Notes: generated from the letters alone by a model not told the origin. A stretch of DNA of 64,000 nt from Rhabdothermincola sediminis (GCF_014805525.1 NZ_JACFSZ010000002.1:186001-250000), one strand, 5' to 3'; numbered from the stretch's first letter, positions 43,501 through 51,976 are shown. Translations and numbers: made by a program.

Positions 43501-46500
43501 TCGCCCGCGCGCCGTCGGAGGCATAGGTGGTGCCGTAGTCCTCGGACGCGTCACCGAAGTCGAAGCACACCACGCAGTCGGTGTGGTCGTCGGTGTCGCT
43601 CAGGGGGCCCGAGGTGGCGGTGGCGGTGTTGACGATGTCGAGGGTGCCGGGCGGCAAGGGGTTCTTGACGGTCGCGGTCACGATGATGGTCGCCGTCTCC
43701 CCCGGCAACAGGTCAGGCAGCGTGGTGAGGCTCGGTGGGGCCCCGCCGGGAACGGTCACCGGCACCCGGTCAGCCAGGGTGAAGGTGATGTTGTCGGCGT
43801 AGAACAGGTCGTTCTGCTCGATGCTCTGGGTGATGATGAACCTGATCTCGACGGCGGTGCCGAACACCGCTGCGGGATCGAGCTGGAAGGTGTGGGTCAC
43901 GTAGCTCGAGCTGTTGCAGCCGCTGTCGAAGGTCTGGAGGGTCTGCCACAGCGCGCTGGCGTCCGGCCGGATCTCCAGCGCCACCGAGTCGCCCGTGGGG
44001 TCGATGCCACTACAGCGGATGCCCACGCTCAGCGAGGCGCGCTCGTAGCTGGTGAAGTTCCCGGCCACCCGGCTGATGGATCGGCCCGCGCCACCGGTCG
44101 TGCACCCGGTGGTGGTGCATCCCATGCGGATCGCCCGGGTGGTCACACTCGGGTCGGCGACGTTCTGGATGCCCCCCGTGCTGTAGATCGGTGGGGTGGT
44201 GAGGTCGCCGTCCTCCTGCCAGGAGCTCGCGGCCCACGACATGGAGCCTGTGGAGCAGCTGTAGGTGGTGCACTGCAGGTCGTCGGCGATCGTGCCCGCG
44301 CTGACGCTGTCGAAGCGGTGCACGGTGGTGGACACCCAGTCCAGCTCGGCGGGGAACGAGTCGGTGACCGTGACCGGCGCCAGCACGGCGGTCCCGTTGT
44401 TCGTGACCGAGATGGTGTAGGTGAGCGGGTCTCCCGGGCCGAGCGGTCCGGTGGCGTTCGAGGTCTTCACCAGGTCGAGTGAGGGTCGCTGCACCGGCAG
44501 GTCGGAGGTCGCGACCGCTTGCGCCTGGTCGGAGGTGACGGTCACCCGGTTGTGCACCCGACCGTCGAGGGTGTCGAGGGGCTCGTTGATGGTCACCAGG
44601 AACCGCACCCACACCGTGGACCCCGGCGCCAGCGTGCCGAGGTGCAGGCCCCCCTCGTCGAGGGGGTAGACCGTGGTGTACGGCGGCACCCCGTGATCGG
44701 GCACCGGGGTCGGTCCCCATCCCGTATCGAGGGTCGTCGATCCGGCAACGTAGGTGACCCCGGCGGACAGCGGGTCGTCGAGGACCGTGTTGGTGAGCGC
44801 GGTCGCGCCCGCGTCACTGACGGCGACCTCCCAGGCCACGGTGTCACCCGGGTCGACCCGGCCGTCGCCGTTGCGGTCGCCGACCAGCTCCCAGTCCTTG
44901 CCGGCGACCATGATCGCCGCCGGGAGGATGGCGGTGCCGAGATCGAGGCCCGGCTGGGCCACCGGCGCGTTCGCCGGGTCCTCACCGTAGGCCGCGGCGA
45001 TGACCGTCCCGTCGCAGGTGAAGATCTTGGCCCCGGTCATGATCCCGTCGTCGTAAGGGGAGCCGTCGGCCGTGGTGTCGGTGATGCGGCGCGACTGGAG
45101 GGCCGCGATGGGAATGGCGGCGTCGTAGCGGGCGATGCCGTCGCATGGTCCGGTGTGCGGGGTGACGCTGAGGCCTGTCGTGGGGTCGCCGTCGAAGTCG
45201 ACGTAGAGGGTGGTGGCGGACGTCGCGGTGACCCACACCGGGCTGGCGTTCAGGTCCGGTGTGAATCCCGGCTGCCAGGCCGGCGCCCACCCCACCGAGA
45301 CCGCCGGGGTGAGGAAGTCGACCGGCAACGGCGCGTAGCCCCAGTCGAAGTCCTGGGTGCGGTTGCCACTGGTGGTGTCCGGGGCGTTGGCGCCCACCAG
45401 CGCGACGGCTGTGAACGGCAGCGGGGCCGTGAGCAGCCCGGCCGAGCCGACCGGGGTGTTCAGCACCACTGGGCGGGCCGTCAGGCCGGGCACCGAATAG
45501 GGAGTCGAGCCCGACGAGGTCTGGACGGTGATGGTGAGCAGCGCCGGGTAGGGGTTGAACAGGTACACCACCGTCGCCTGGTTGGCCACCGGTGACCCGG
45601 CGGACGCGAGGTAGGCGGTGCTGAACTGGTTGGTGGGGAACAGCTCGATGAAGCTGATCTCGTAGTTCGCGCCGATGTCCGCGACGTACAGGTCCGCCTG
45701 CACCGGCTGCGTGGTGTTGATGGTCGCTCCCTGGAGCAACCCGCCGTCCACCAGCACGGTCTCGCCCTGGTCGAGGGTGGTGATCACGTCAACCGGGTCG
45801 GTGAGGACGCCGTTGGCGTTGGTGTCGATCTCCACCAAGGTGTCGTCCTGGGCGGCCATCACCGATACGCCGGTGTACTCCGCGGGGGTCGAGTTCGGCA
45901 CCGGTAGCGGTGTGTCAGGCCCGATGGGCACGACGAAGGAGGTGCCGAAGCGGGTGGTGTCGTAAGCCGAGACCGCGCCCGAGGCCAAGGCGTCGGCTTC
46001 ACCCCAGCCGACGTTGGCCACCGCCAGGCCCCGGGTCGAGGCAAGCTTGTCCCGGCCGTCCCAGTAGACCTGGGCGGGGTCACGGGCCAGCGGGCTGCCG
46101 GACAGCGGGATGCCGGAGGGCACCGCGGAGACGGGGTCGGTTGTGCCCGGCCGGCGGGAGTTGTTGAGGGTGACCACGCCGCCCGCGGGGATGATGTCGC
46201 CGGTGCAGCTCGGCGTGCAGAAGGGGGTGACGTCGCCGTTGGTCAGGTCCCCGTCACCCCACACCAGGGTGGCGGCGGCCCCGGTGGTCTGGGTGCGGTC
46301 GTTGATGGTGGCCTCGTAGCCGTTCTCCCAGTGGTCGTAGTAGATGATGGTGCCGGCCGCGGCGGCGGTGAGAGAGATGGTGGTGAAGGCGGTAGTGCCG
46401 ATGGCGGCGGGCAGGCCGGTCCCGTTGCGCAAGGCGGTGAGATAGTCGTTCTCCGCCATCGGGACGTAGAAGGTGAGCAACGGCCGCGGTCCGGGCGCGG

Positions 46501-46612
46501 CAACCGCTCGCCGGACGTCCAGGCCGACGACGGCCACCACCGCCACCAGCTGCGCCAGCACCAGCACCAGGACCGCTCCGCGGCGCGCCCGCCGACGTTC
46601 CCTCCCCGTCAT
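40529..46612 (-). CDS. Giant secreted C25 (gingipain-type) cysteine peptidase, multidomain (2,027 aa)
   Basis: This is a Sec-exported surface protein: the signal peptide (RRRARRGAVLVLVLAQLVAV, cleavage near 39) is followed by a beta-rich region with IYYDHWENGYEATI (about 40-500) and two DUF11-like repeats (about 585-760; SLDLVKTSNATGPLGPGDPL). A GEVED-type domain spans about 1077-1207 (WFDFDNDGEFDTNES). VELAWFSSKRTASGVLVRW starts a fibronectin-like linker. A C25 region covers about 1657-2027, with catalytic-type H1892 (YIGHSGV) and C1926 (LYGCWNAYY), 34 apart versus 33 in RgpB. Calcium-like VDGDGIPD loops occur. AGGAG lies 7 nt before ATG 46612, fixing the start. No LPxTG or type IX sorting domain was found. 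Confidence 0.88.
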   Translation of the reverse strand: MTGRERRRARRGAVLVLVLAQLVAVVAVVGLDVRRAVAAPGPRPLLTFYVPMAENDYLTALRNGTGLPAAIGTTAFTTISLTAAAAGTIIYYDHWENGYEATINDRTQTTGAAATLVWGDGDLTNGDVTPFCTPSCTGDIIPAGGVVTLNNSRRPGTTDPVSAVPSGIPLSGSPLARDPAQVYWDGRDKLASTRGLAVANVGWGEADALASGAVSAYDTTRFGTSFVVPIGPDTPLPVPNSTPAEYTGVSVMAAQDDTLVEIDTNANGVLTDPVDVITTLDQGETVLVDGGLLQGATINTTQPVQADLYVADIGANYEISFIELFPTNQFSTAYLASAGSPVANQATVVYLFNPYPALLTITVQTSSGSTPYSVPGLTARPVVLNTPVGSAGLLTAPLPFTAVALVGANAPDTTSGNRTQDFDWGYAPLPVDFLTPAVSVGWAPAWQPGFTPDLNASPVWVTATSATTLYVDFDGDPTTGLSVTPHTGPCDGIARYDAAIPIAALQSRRITDTTADGSPYDDGIMTGAKIFTCDGTVIAAAYGEDPANAPVAQPGLDLGTAILPAAIMVAGKDWELVGDRNGDGRVDPGDTVAWEVAVSDAGATALTNTVLDDPLSAGVTYVAGSTTLDTGWGPTPVPDHGVPPYTTVYPLDEGGLHLGTLAPGSTVWVRFLVTINEPLDTLDGRVHNRVTVTSDQAQAVATSDLPVQRPSLDLVKTSNATGPLGPGDPLTYTISVTNNGTAVLAPVTVTDSFPAELDWVSTTVHRFDSVSAGTIADDLQCTTYSCSTGSMSWAASSWQEDGDLTTPPIYSTGGIQNVADPSVTTRAIRMGCTTTGCTTGGAGRSISRVAGNFTSYERASLSVGIRCSGIDPTGDSVALEIRPDASALWQTLQTFDSGCNSSSYVTHTFQLDPAAVFGTAVEIRFIITQSIEQNDLFYADNITFTLADRVPVTVPGGAPPSLTTLPDLLPGETATIIVTATVKNPLPPGTLDIVNTATATSGPLSDTDDHTDCVVCFDFGDASEDYGTTYASDGARARYSLSGPRLGALIDREADAYAAVSRTTPAVGDDTHDLDDEDGVVINGGSGIAGGTTMTIDLTVTGVPAGGWVNGWFDFDNDGEFDTNESIFHPSRFVSASTGLSPLGYVTGPGAYTVTVNVPDFGTNGSGYAIGDLIYSRFRISSVAGGVAESVGQSIDGEVEDFSTALTALPVELAWFSSKRTASGVLVRWRTSQEIDTLGFNVYAGRGPGEYERLTSQLVPSEQPTSTSSQSYKVVVATDATDLWLEAIDLDGTTHLHGPFRVGGEWGDPKPPAPIDWAATSQALATATPAPPVVQVTPNTSGVVANIEVPAEGLYRITAADLAAAGVDLTGVAKSKLALTVGGRPVAVKVDGKGTTVGPDTVLTFWGAPVDTLYTGVATYQLQLDRKLALRIGTDRTDVPDGPALPSYVATVKVEQQRSYSVTAPGSDPWYDQLLSARGRPRSVSRTVEVSAPAAGQGDAVLAVGLWGLSRMPVPDEHHVRIALNGRLLTDTYFDDAEAPTLEMAVPDGLLVEGANEVTVTLVGDTGVPLDMVALDRIELRYPRRTAGGAQALRLRTVPGRVEVSGLPDPAATVVRFDDQGQPALLAKARIVADPSEPGTYKAVAPGGLDLAVVPAAALRTPAISAARRPADLLRGPADYLVITHAGLTSSLEPLVQFHQSQGRRVKVVDVADIYQAYGYGMVDAKAIDTYVAEAKRALGVRWVLLAGADNYDYRDFDRDGSFSLVPSPYGPVGLGGVNFAPLDAAYADVDGDGIPDLALGRLPARTPQEMQAMVAKTVAYASSAGARRSALLVSDQVDGFDLAGLNDELAGRLSGWTITRADIARGGVSSARQALLAGLAQGPALTSYIGHSGVRELGPAGFFASRDVGPPTSAAAPTAAVLYGCWNAYYVLPSADTLAHRLLTHPGSGGAAAVLGAVTLTSATSDVIFARLMTDRLAAGGSTFGEAVLSAKRGLASSQRGLAEIQLGWTMLGDPALPVPGAGGLQ

Positions 46613-46732
46613 CCGACCACTCCTGTTCGCCCTTCGGATGATCCAGCGGTCATGACCGGCTGGAGGAGGCACGGTGCCGCCCCGAACGCGGGCCGCTCAC
46701 AACTGAAGATCATTCACTTAACCGCGTTTCGG

Positions 46733-46809
46733 ACGATACCGCGGGTGGGACGACGCGGCAGGCGATACCGGCGGAAATGAGGCGTTCACCCCCCACGAAT
46801 GAGGCGTTC
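46733..46809. repeat. Direct repeats upstream of the C25 peptidase gene
   Basis: AATGAGGCGTTC occurs at 46776-46787 and 46798-46809, a 22-bp pitch (two helical turns). CGATACCG occurs at 46734-46741 and 46763-46770, giving TATCGT on the minus strand at 46738-46733 as a candidate -10 for the C25 gene with a leader of about 115 nt. The repeats would sit upstream of that promoter, where an activator or repressor could bind. Confidence 0.5.
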
Positions 46810-46908
46810 GACTCTCTGGCAACTCTGCCGAACGTCCTACCCCGGCGAGCCGACAGCCCCGCGTTCCGTCCCCGACGACGGCCCAGCCGACTGCGTGGCG
46901 TCGGTGAG

Positions 46909-47706
46909 ATGATCTTCGACGGTACGGCCGAGGCGGCGAGAGCGATCCTGGGGCGATGGCCTCGATCGCCCGGGCGGACAACGACGGCGCCCTGAGCGAT
47001 GCCGACGTGGCCGCGATCACCTTGGCAGCGGCCATCCTGTTCCGCCTCGAGGAGCCGGTCGGCCTCCGGGCGCTGCCGGCCATCGAGACCGCCGAGCTGC
47101 GCCGCAACCGCGAGAGCATCACCGGTGAGCGGGTCGAGGACACCGGGAGCTACGGCGAGTGGCTGATGCCCTACCGCACCCACCCAGACCCCGACCTGGT
47201 GGCCCGCTACCGCGCCCTGGCCGAGTGCCCCCGGGCTCCTTCGGTCACGAGCTCACCCGGTTCTACGCGGTGAGCGGATTCAGCTTCCCCGGGGAGCCGG
47301 ACCCACCCACCGAGCAGTTCACGACCCCGCACGACTTCGCCCACGTACTGTCCGGCTACGACACCTCGGTGCAAGGTGAGCTGCTGGTCAGCACGTTCAC
47401 CGCCGGGATGCACCACCTCGAGGGTCTGGCCGGCCACATCCTGCCGGTCATGGTCATCTGGCAGCTGGGCATCCCCCTCACGGAGCTGGCGGGCAGCACC
47501 ACCGGAGCGCTCGACGCCCGCAAGCAGTGGGTCGCCTGGACCCGAGGAGATGCGACCACCGCCGACACCTTCTCGTCGGGCTGGGACTTCTGGGCCCACG
47601 TCGACAAGCCGCTCGAGGAGCTACGAGCGGCGATGGGCGTCCCGCGCTGGACCCGGCCGACACGGCCGACGGCAAGTACCCACCTTGGTACCGCCCCAGC
47701 GCCTGA
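46909..47706 (+). pseudogene. Coq4-motif gene broken by three single-base frameshifts
   Basis: A coherent protein is split over three frames. Frame 1 (from ATG 46909 or earlier: MIFDGTAEAARAILG) must shift by one missing base at the GGGG run 46950-46953 to continue AMASIARADNDGALSDADVAAITLAAAI (TerB-like). It shifts again at the C run 47228-47232 (ALAECP to PGSFGHELTRFYAVSG), and again at 47641-47646 (AMGVP to ALDPADTADGKYPPWYRPSA, stop 47704-47706). The middle carries HDFAHVLSGYDTSVQGE, the HDxxH-x11-E zinc motif of Coq4-type proteins. All three lesions are one-base losses, two in homopolymers. It is either a decaying gene or an assembly artefact. Confidence 0.8.
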
Positions 47707-47767
47707 GCGCCTGAGTGCCTGAGTACCCTGCCCGACGGCAGCAGGGCTCGGCCGGGGCGGATCAGCC

Positions 47768-48997
47768 CTACTCGACGCGCAGGCCGGAGATGGCCCGGGC
47801 GATCACGAGCTGCTGGATCTGCTCGGTGCCCTCGAAGATGTCGTAGATCTTGGCGTCCCGGTGCCAGCGCTCGACGGGGTACTCCTTGACGTAGCCGTAC
47901 CCACCGAGGATCTGGATGGCCCGCTCGGTGATCCACACCGCCACCCGGCCGGCCTTGAGCTTCGACATCGAACCTTCGGCATTGCGGTACTGGCCGTTGC
48001 GGGACAGCCACGCTGCTCTCCAGACCAGCAGGCGGGCGGCGTCGAGCTCGGTGGCCATGTCGGCGAGCATGAACCCGATGCCCTGGTGCATGACGATCGG
48101 CTTGCCGAACGCCTTGCGCTCCTTGGCGTAATCGAGCGCGTACTCGTACGCGGCCCGGGCGATGCCGATGGCCTGCGCGCCCACCGCGGGGCGGGTGGCT
48201 TCGAAGGTGGCCATGGCCGGCTGCTTCCCGCTGGACACTTGCGGGTTCTTCAATGCCTCGCGGGCCCGGGCCAGCTTCTCGTCCAGCTTCTCCTTGCCGC
48301 CGAGCAGGCAGCTACCGGGCACCCGCACGTCCTCCAGCACCACCTCGGCGGTATGGGAGGCGCGGATGCCGAGCTTCGAGTACTTCTGCCCCATCGACAG
48401 CCCCGGCGTGCCAGGGGGGACGACGAAGCTCGCCTGGCCCCGACTGCGCAGCTCGGGATCGACGGTGGCGACCACCACGTGCACGTCGGCGATGCCGCCG
48501 TTGGTGATCCAGGCCTTGGTGCCGTTGAGCACCCACTCGTCCTTGGCCTCGTCGTACACCGCCCGGGTACGCAGCGACGACACGTCGGAGCCCGCGTCGG
48601 GCTCGCTCACGCAGAACGCCCCGAGCTGGACCTTGTCGGCGGTGCCGTAGCACTGGGGCACCCACTCGAGGATCTGCTCCGGGGTGCCGTTGCCCAGGAT
48701 GCCCGCCGCGGCGAGACCCGACCCCATGATGGCCAGGCCGATGCCGGCGTCACCCCAGAAGAGCTCCTCGGTGGCGACGGGCATCGACAGCCCCGTGGAG
48801 TCGTTCATCATGATCTGGGCCATGAAGTCCATGCCGTAGAGGCCGATCTTGGCCGCCTCTTGGACGATGGGCCATGGATACTCCTCCCGCTCGTCCCACT
48901 CCGCGGCGGCGGGACGGATGACCTCCTCGGCGAAATCGTGGACCCACTTCTGGAGCTGCAGTTGGTCTTCGTTCAGGGCGAGCGAGAAATCGGACAT
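47768..48997 (-). CDS. Acyl-CoA dehydrogenase (409 aa)
   Basis: This FAD enzyme oxidises acyl-CoA thioesters and passes electrons to ETF. It shows the N-terminal helical domain, LGAFCVSEPDAGSDVSSLRTRAVYD (FAD/substrate loop), WVLNGTKAWITNGGIADVHVVVATV, and the C-terminal four-helix domain with ERKAFGKPIVMHQGIGFMLADMATELDAARLLVWRAAW and the active-site-end motif QILGGYGYVKEYPVERWHRDAKIYDIFEGTEQIQQLVIAR. The base is likely the Glu in FEGTEQ. ATG 48997 matches the family start. EtfAB is encoded at 4-6 kb. Confidence 0.95.
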   Translation of the reverse strand: MSDFSLALNEDQLQLQKWVHDFAEEVIRPAAAEWDEREEYPWPIVQEAAKIGLYGMDFMAQIMMNDSTGLSMPVATEELFWGDAGIGLAIMGSGLAAAGILGNGTPEQILEWVPQCYGTADKVQLGAFCVSEPDAGSDVSSLRTRAVYDEAKDEWVLNGTKAWITNGGIADVHVVVATVDPELRSRGQASFVVPPGTPGLSMGQKYSKLGIRASHTAEVVLEDVRVPGSCLLGGKEKLDEKLARAREALKNPQVSSGKQPAMATFEATRPAVGAQAIGIARAAYEYALDYAKERKAFGKPIVMHQGIGFMLADMATELDAARLLVWRAAWLSRNGQYRNAEGSMSKLKAGRVAVWITERAIQILGGYGYVKEYPVERWHRDAKIYDIFEGTEQIQQLVIARAISGLRVE

Positions 48998-49041
48998 GAC
49001 ACCGGCTCCGATCTGATGTCCAGTGGGTACTCCCGGTAGAA

Positions 49042-49057
49042 GTTACCCCTCAGTAAC
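49042..49057 (-). promoter_or_regulatory. Palindrome upstream of the acyl-CoA dehydrogenase gene
   Basis: GTTACCCCTCAGTAAC (GTTAC-N6-GTAAC) lies 44 bp before the dehydrogenase start. Its shape suits a TetR-type operator of fatty-acid or CoA metabolism genes. The regulator is unknown. Confidence 0.4.
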
Positions 49058-49145
49058 ATCACGCTAACCCGGCGGCCCGGCGCGTGCCAACCGGACCGAG
49101 GTGGGCCTCCGATCACGCCAGGCCGCTCGGCGGCCGACCAACCGA

Positions 49146-50552
49146 TCAGAACGCCACCACCGCGGGCGCAGCAGCGACACCCGCGCTGCCGTCCGGCCCC
49201 TGCGCACCGGGGCCGGCACCCGACGTGCCGGGCCACTCCAGCACCTCGCCTCCCGGGGGATCCGGGGTGAGGAACTCGCCGTCCGCGTCGAGATCCACCT
49301 GCTTGCTGGCGTTCGTGAAGTACAAGGCCGCGATGCGGTCGACCGCCAGCCGGTCGAGCACCGGCGGGACGCCCTCGTACTCGCTGACCGCCACCAGCAA
49401 CCGGCACACCGATCGTGGGAGGTACGGGCGCAGGTCGCCGTCGCCGAGGCGGTGGCTCACCTCACGCAGGTACGGGCCCGACTCGTCGAGCAAGATCACC
49501 CCGTACCGGCTGGCGGTCCGCCGCAGCACCTCGTCGAACTGGGCCGGGCCGATGGCCGGGATCAGGACCTTGTTCTCGATCCGGCGGAAGAACGCCTCGT
49601 CACCGAGGCTGGCCGGATCGAGGTTGGTCGAGAACACGACCTTGGCATCGAAGGGGATCTCGAACTTCAACCCGTAATCGAGTGTCAGGTAGTCGATCCC
49701 CCGGTCGAGCGGCACGATCCAGCGGTTCAGCAACGCCTCCGGCGACAGTGCCTGCCGGCCGAAGTCGTCGATGACCAGGATCCCGTTGTTGGCCTGCATC
49801 TGCAGTGGCGCCAGGTACACGCCGCTGCTCGGCTGGTAGGTGAGATCCAGCATCCCGGCCGTCAGCTCGCCCCCGGTGATGATCGACGGTCGCTCGCACA
49901 GCACCCACCTCGGGTCCAAGCCGGCGGGTTGCGGGTCCACCGCGTGGTGAACCACCGGGTCGAACACCGTGATGAGCTGCGAGTCGACCTCGACCGCGTG
50001 GGGGATGAGCACGCCGTCGCTGTGGATGCGGATCAGGCGCTCCGCGATGCTCGACTTGCCGGTCCCCGGCGGGCCGTAGAGGAACAACGCCCCGGCCGAG
50101 CAGGACGCGGGGCCGAGCTGGTGCAGCAGCGCCCGGCTCACAACCAGGTCGGCGAAGGCCCGCTCCATCGTGGCCCGGTCGACACGGGGCTCCGCGTGCT
50201 GGCGCGACACCGTCGCCCGGTAGTCCGCCAAGCTCACCGGCAGCGGACCCACGTAGCGGCTGATCTCGAGCCGCTCCCGGGCGGTCTGCCGACCCAGGTC
50301 GCTCAGCACCACCTGGTAGTCGCGCCCGTCGAGGCCCTGGACCTCCAGGTAGCGCAGGTCGCGCAGCTCCTCGATCAGCTCCGAGGCGACGACCGGGCTG
50401 CAGGCCAGGGTCTCGCTCAACCGCAGGGTCGACGTGCGGCCGTCGGTCAGCGCCCGACGCAACACGAGGTCGTGCACCAGTCCTCGGGGCACGCCGAGGC
50501 CGTCGATGCTGTGCGGGGGCGCAGGCAGATCGGATGGGACGTCGATGGGCAC
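49146..50552 (-). CDS. Winged-helix/AAA+ ATPase of unknown function (468 aa)
   Basis: The first 100 residues look like a winged-helix module (LVLRRALTDGRTSTLRLSETLACSPVVASELIEELRDLRYLEVQG). An AAA+ core follows: Walker A GPPGTGKSS (160-168), Walker B GILVIDDFGRQALSPEALLNRW, sensor-like VVFSTNLDP, arginine-rich RRIENKVLIPAIG, and a C-terminal helical lid. The tail (about 435-468) is Gly/Ala/Pro-rich. GTG 50552 is chosen because GAGGAGGAG precedes it by 6 nt; the longer frame would overlap the MFS gene. A MoxR-like or chaperone role is possible but no partner is visible nearby. Confidence 0.82.
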   Translation of the reverse strand: MPIDVPSDLPAPPHSIDGLGVPRGLVHDLVLRRALTDGRTSTLRLSETLACSPVVASELIEELRDLRYLEVQGLDGRDYQVVLSDLGRQTARERLEISRYVGPLPVSLADYRATVSRQHAEPRVDRATMERAFADLVVSRALLHQLGPASCSAGALFLYGPPGTGKSSIAERLIRIHSDGVLIPHAVEVDSQLITVFDPVVHHAVDPQPAGLDPRWVLCERPSIITGGELTAGMLDLTYQPSSGVYLAPLQMQANNGILVIDDFGRQALSPEALLNRWIVPLDRGIDYLTLDYGLKFEIPFDAKVVFSTNLDPASLGDEAFFRRIENKVLIPAIGPAQFDEVLRRTASRYGVILLDESGPYLREVSHRLGDGDLRPYLPRSVCRLLVAVSEYEGVPPVLDRLAVDRIAALYFTNASKQVDLDADGEFLTPDPPGGEVLEWPGTSGAGPGAQGPDGSAGVAAAPAVVAF

Positions 50553-50683
50553 CGCGTGCTCCTCCTCGTGCCCGCATCCTCGCCGTCCCATGGACCACGT
50601 CGGCCGGCGACCTCGGCGACTTGAGTGAACGCTCGAGAACAACCGCGGCCGCGACCGGCCCGCCGACGGGCTCCGTCGCGGTG

Positions 50684-51952
50684 TCAGACCTCCCTCGAGG
50701 GGGACACCGCGGCCACGACGCTGGAGGTCGTCGAGCTCGGTACCAGCGTCACCGCCACACCGGCCAGCACCGCACCCAGCACGTACGGTGCGCCCACCCC
50801 GACGTGCTGGAACAGCACCCCCGCCGCCACCGGACCCACCACCCGGGCCACGCCCCCCGCCGATTGCTGCCAGCCCAGCCACTCGCCCCGCTTCTCCCCC
50901 GCCAGGGACGACACCGCGGAGGCGAGGGTGGGAGTGATCAGCCCCTGGCCGGCGACCAGCAGCGCCAGCGCGGGCACAAGGCCCGCCCAGCCTGCGTCGA
51001 CCGCCAGCAAAGCCAGACCGGCGGTGTTGGCCACCAGTCCCCACCGGAGGGTCCCCGCCTCGCCGAGGCGGTGGGTCACCGGGCCGACCAGCCCCACCTG
51101 CACCCCCACCAGGCCCAGACCGATGACGGTGAACACCGCCGCGGTGGAGGAGATGTGCAGGTCGAACCGCCGTTCGGCCAGCAGCGAGAACGTGGCCTCG
51201 AAGCCGCTGAAGGCCACCATCCCCACGAACGCCACCACGATCAACCGCACGATGGCGGGCACGTCCAGCGCCTTCGGGGTGGCGAGGTGGGCCGGCTCGG
51301 CGAGGCCCGGCCCGTCCAGGGCCGGAGCAGCGGCGATGGCCTCCGCGTCACGCTCGGCGGGCTCGCCGCGGTGGCGGGACCGGGTCTCGGGCAGGCGCTT
51401 GATGGCCACCAGACCGTTCACGAACGAGATGGCCGCAGCGACGAAGAACGGGATGTGCGCGCCACCGAGGCCGGCCAGCGCGCCGATGGCCGGCCCGGCC
51501 ACGAACCCCACCCCGAACGCCGCGCCCAGCAGGCCCATCAGCCGGGCCCGGTCGCGGGCCGGCGCCACGTCGGACACCGCGGCCTGCGCCACCGAAACGC
51601 TGGCCCCCGACGCACCGTCGATGATGCGCCCGAGGAACAGCACCCCGATCGACCACGCGGCGCCGGTGAGCAGGCTGCCGACCGCGGTGCCGAACAGCGA
51701 CACCAGGATGACCGGCTTGCGTCCCACCCGATCCGAGACCTTCCCCCACACCGGGGCGAACACCAGCTGGGCCAGCGAGAACGAGGCGAACAGCAGCCCG
51801 ATCACGGTGCCGGACACGCCGAAGCGCTCCGCGTACTGCGGGAGGATCGGCACCACGATGCCGAAGCCGACGAGGTCGATGGCGACGGTGGTCCAGATGA
51901 TCCCGTAACCGGCGGGTAGCGCTCCCCGAGGCCTCGTCGACGACCGCTCCAC
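50684..51952 (-). CDS. MFS transporter, multidrug-efflux type (422 aa)
   Basis: This is a twelve-helix major facilitator. It contains the loop 2-3 motif GKVSDRVGRKPVILVSLFG (motif A), the loop-1 segment VDLVGFGIVVPILPQYAERFG and AAFGVGFVAGPAIGAL (motif C of proton-linked drug antiporters). The central cytoplasmic loop (about 195-230) is charged. Substrates are unknown. The start is GTG 51952. It lies 24 bp after cysS on the same strand but is probably independent in function. Confidence 0.9.
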   Translation of the reverse strand: MERSSTRPRGALPAGYGIIWTTVAIDLVGFGIVVPILPQYAERFGVSGTVIGLLFASFSLAQLVFAPVWGKVSDRVGRKPVILVSLFGTAVGSLLTGAAWSIGVLFLGRIIDGASGASVSVAQAAVSDVAPARDRARLMGLLGAAFGVGFVAGPAIGALAGLGGAHIPFFVAAAISFVNGLVAIKRLPETRSRHRGEPAERDAEAIAAAPALDGPGLAEPAHLATPKALDVPAIVRLIVVAFVGMVAFSGFEATFSLLAERRFDLHISSTAAVFTVIGLGLVGVQVGLVGPVTHRLGEAGTLRWGLVANTAGLALLAVDAGWAGLVPALALLVAGQGLITPTLASAVSSLAGEKRGEWLGWQQSAGGVARVVGPVAAGVLFQHVGVGAPYVLGAVLAGVAVTLVPSSTTSSVVAAVSPSREV

Positions 51953-51976
51953 GACCGTCAGGCTACGGCCGACCCT

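Noticed and set aside
40529-46612. The giant C25 protein as the sortase substrate
   Set aside because: Its C-terminus (DPALPVPGAGGLQ) has no LPxTG or LAxTG motif, hydrophobic helix or basic tail.
50553-51044. N-terminal extension of the winged-helix/AAA+ ATPase
   Set aside because: It overlaps the MFS gene on the same strand in another frame; GAGGAGGAG before GTG 50552 marks the true start.
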